39,998 nucleotides of DNA from positions 47,942-87,939 of the forward strand of contig NZ_KL591002.1 in assembly GCF_000716335.1 (NCBI RefSeq), read 5' to 3'. How positions within the stretch are numbered: the first letter of the stretch is position 1; every line of letters begins with the position of its first letter. This stretch comes from Streptomyces sp. NRRL S-118 (lineage in GTDB: Bacteria; Actinomycetota; Actinomycetes; Streptomycetales; Streptomycetaceae). Positions 39,682-39,998 of the stretch are shown here, in pieces. Position numbers and translations under genes: made by a program. The notes below the pieces were generated by a model, which ran no database searches, had not been told where the DNA came from, and saw only the letters and a list, made by a program, of their open reading frames with translations.

Positions 39682-39730
39682 GTGCTTGCTTTCGCGCGGC
39701 GTGGTGCCGCGAGGTGTGCTTGCTTTCGCG
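39682..39730. repeat. 15-nt direct repeat upstream of the PIG-L gene
   Basis: GTGCTTGCTTTCGCG occurs at 39682-39696 and 39716-39730, 34 nt apart, each followed by a near-identical GGCG. It lies in the 419-nt stretch 39580-39998, which otherwise shows only the 33-nt repeat at the window edge and no gene that can be supported. Confidence 0.75.
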
Positions 39731-39899
39731 GGGCGGGTCACGTCGGTGGGCGGCGGGGCGGGGCCCCTCCGGGCTCGACTCCTCGGGGCCGGCGGCCTTG
39801 GGTCCCGCGTTTGCTCGCGGTCTCCCGGCCGCCCGGTCCCCTGCGGGGACGACCCTCCACGGCCCCGCCCCGGGTCGGATGCCGTCCGACGGTGGTGGG

Positions 39900-39998
39900 G
39901 GCCTGGGCTGGTTCGGGAGGGGGCGGCTCTCCGGCCTGGGCTGGTTCGGGAGGGGGCGGCTCTCCGGCCTGGGCTGGTTCGGGAGGGGGCGGCTCTCC
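39900..39998. repeat. 33-nt tandem repeat, three perfect copies reaching the window edge
   Basis: The 33-nt unit (starting GGCCTGGGCTGGTTCGGGAG) occurs at 39900-39932, 39933-39965 and 39966-39998 without a mismatch, and may go on beyond the window. As 33 is a multiple of three, the minus strand reads as a repeated GEPPPPEPAQA, the kind of proline-rich linker found in Streptomyces proteins. The plus strand reads GLGWFGRGRLS. Confidence 0.95.

Noticed and set aside
39900..39998. Tandem repeat considered as a CRISPR array
   Set aside because: The units are directly adjacent with no spacers, and no cas genes are present.

Overview
The window is chromosomal DNA from a high-GC actinomycete, almost certainly a Streptomyces. 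Third codon positions are very rich in G/C, GTG and TTG starts are common, several genes look leaderless, and the gene set is typical of the genus (GlnA2-type glutamine synthetase, SpoIIE/PP2C phosphatase, EfeUOB iron uptake, F420-dependent reductase, TROVE protein). No tRNA, rRNA, CRISPR array or intact mobile element was seen. Most of the window reads as conserved core-type chromosome. Short scars and accessory inserts lie at about 0.3-3.6 kb and 33.8-37 kb.

Layout. 0-3.6 kb: the tail of a PhoD-type phosphatase, a C-terminal scrap of a Gfo/Idh/MocA oxidoreductase, a Bcr/CflA-like exporter with an unusual N-terminal extension, a gene-poor stretch holding an IS30-type transposase remnant, a small secreted protein and another decayed reading frame. 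3.6-9 kb: a secreted beta-propeller-like protein, an Rsm22-type ribosomal methyltransferase with four candidate Fe-S cysteines, dimethylargininase (ddaH) divergent from a TetR regulator with a palindromic operator between them, and a Prim-Pol-like protein that seems to lack catalytic residues. 9-14.9 kb: an iron block made of a lipoprotein, efeU, efeB and efeO, then a PhzF-like gene and a heme oxygenase. Both efeO and the heme oxygenase have DmdR/DtxR-type iron boxes inside their predicted promoters.

14.9-22 kb: methionine aminopeptidase, a small conserved protein, an F420:NADPH oxidoreductase, an M50 protease, a DrrAB-like ABC exporter, a cupin and panB. 22-28.8 kb: a DHA2 drug exporter, an exonuclease/endonuclease/phosphatase-family membrane protein, nadE, a DUF998-like/hydrolase pair and a CBS-domain protein. 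29-33.6 kb: a DUF305-DUF3105 membrane/secreted pair plus a third secreted protein, a membrane PP2C phosphatase and glnA2. 33.8-40 kb: a pentapeptide-repeat membrane protein with foreign-looking codon use, a 750-nt gene-free hairpin-rich stretch leading into a Ro60-like TROVE/vWA gene, a VOC protein, a secreted PIG-L deacetylase and a 33-nt tandem repeat at the window edge.

The clearest functional links are the iron block (uptake, heme degradation and shared iron-box control) and the TROVE gene with its structured upstream region, a candidate RNA partner. A recurring structural theme is short duplication at gene 3' ends: an almost exact 59-nt repeat with a 71-nt period between convergent genes near 8.95 kb, and three decayed ~40-nt copies behind the PP2C gene near 31 kb. 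All function calls come from reading the protein sequences. No database search was run.
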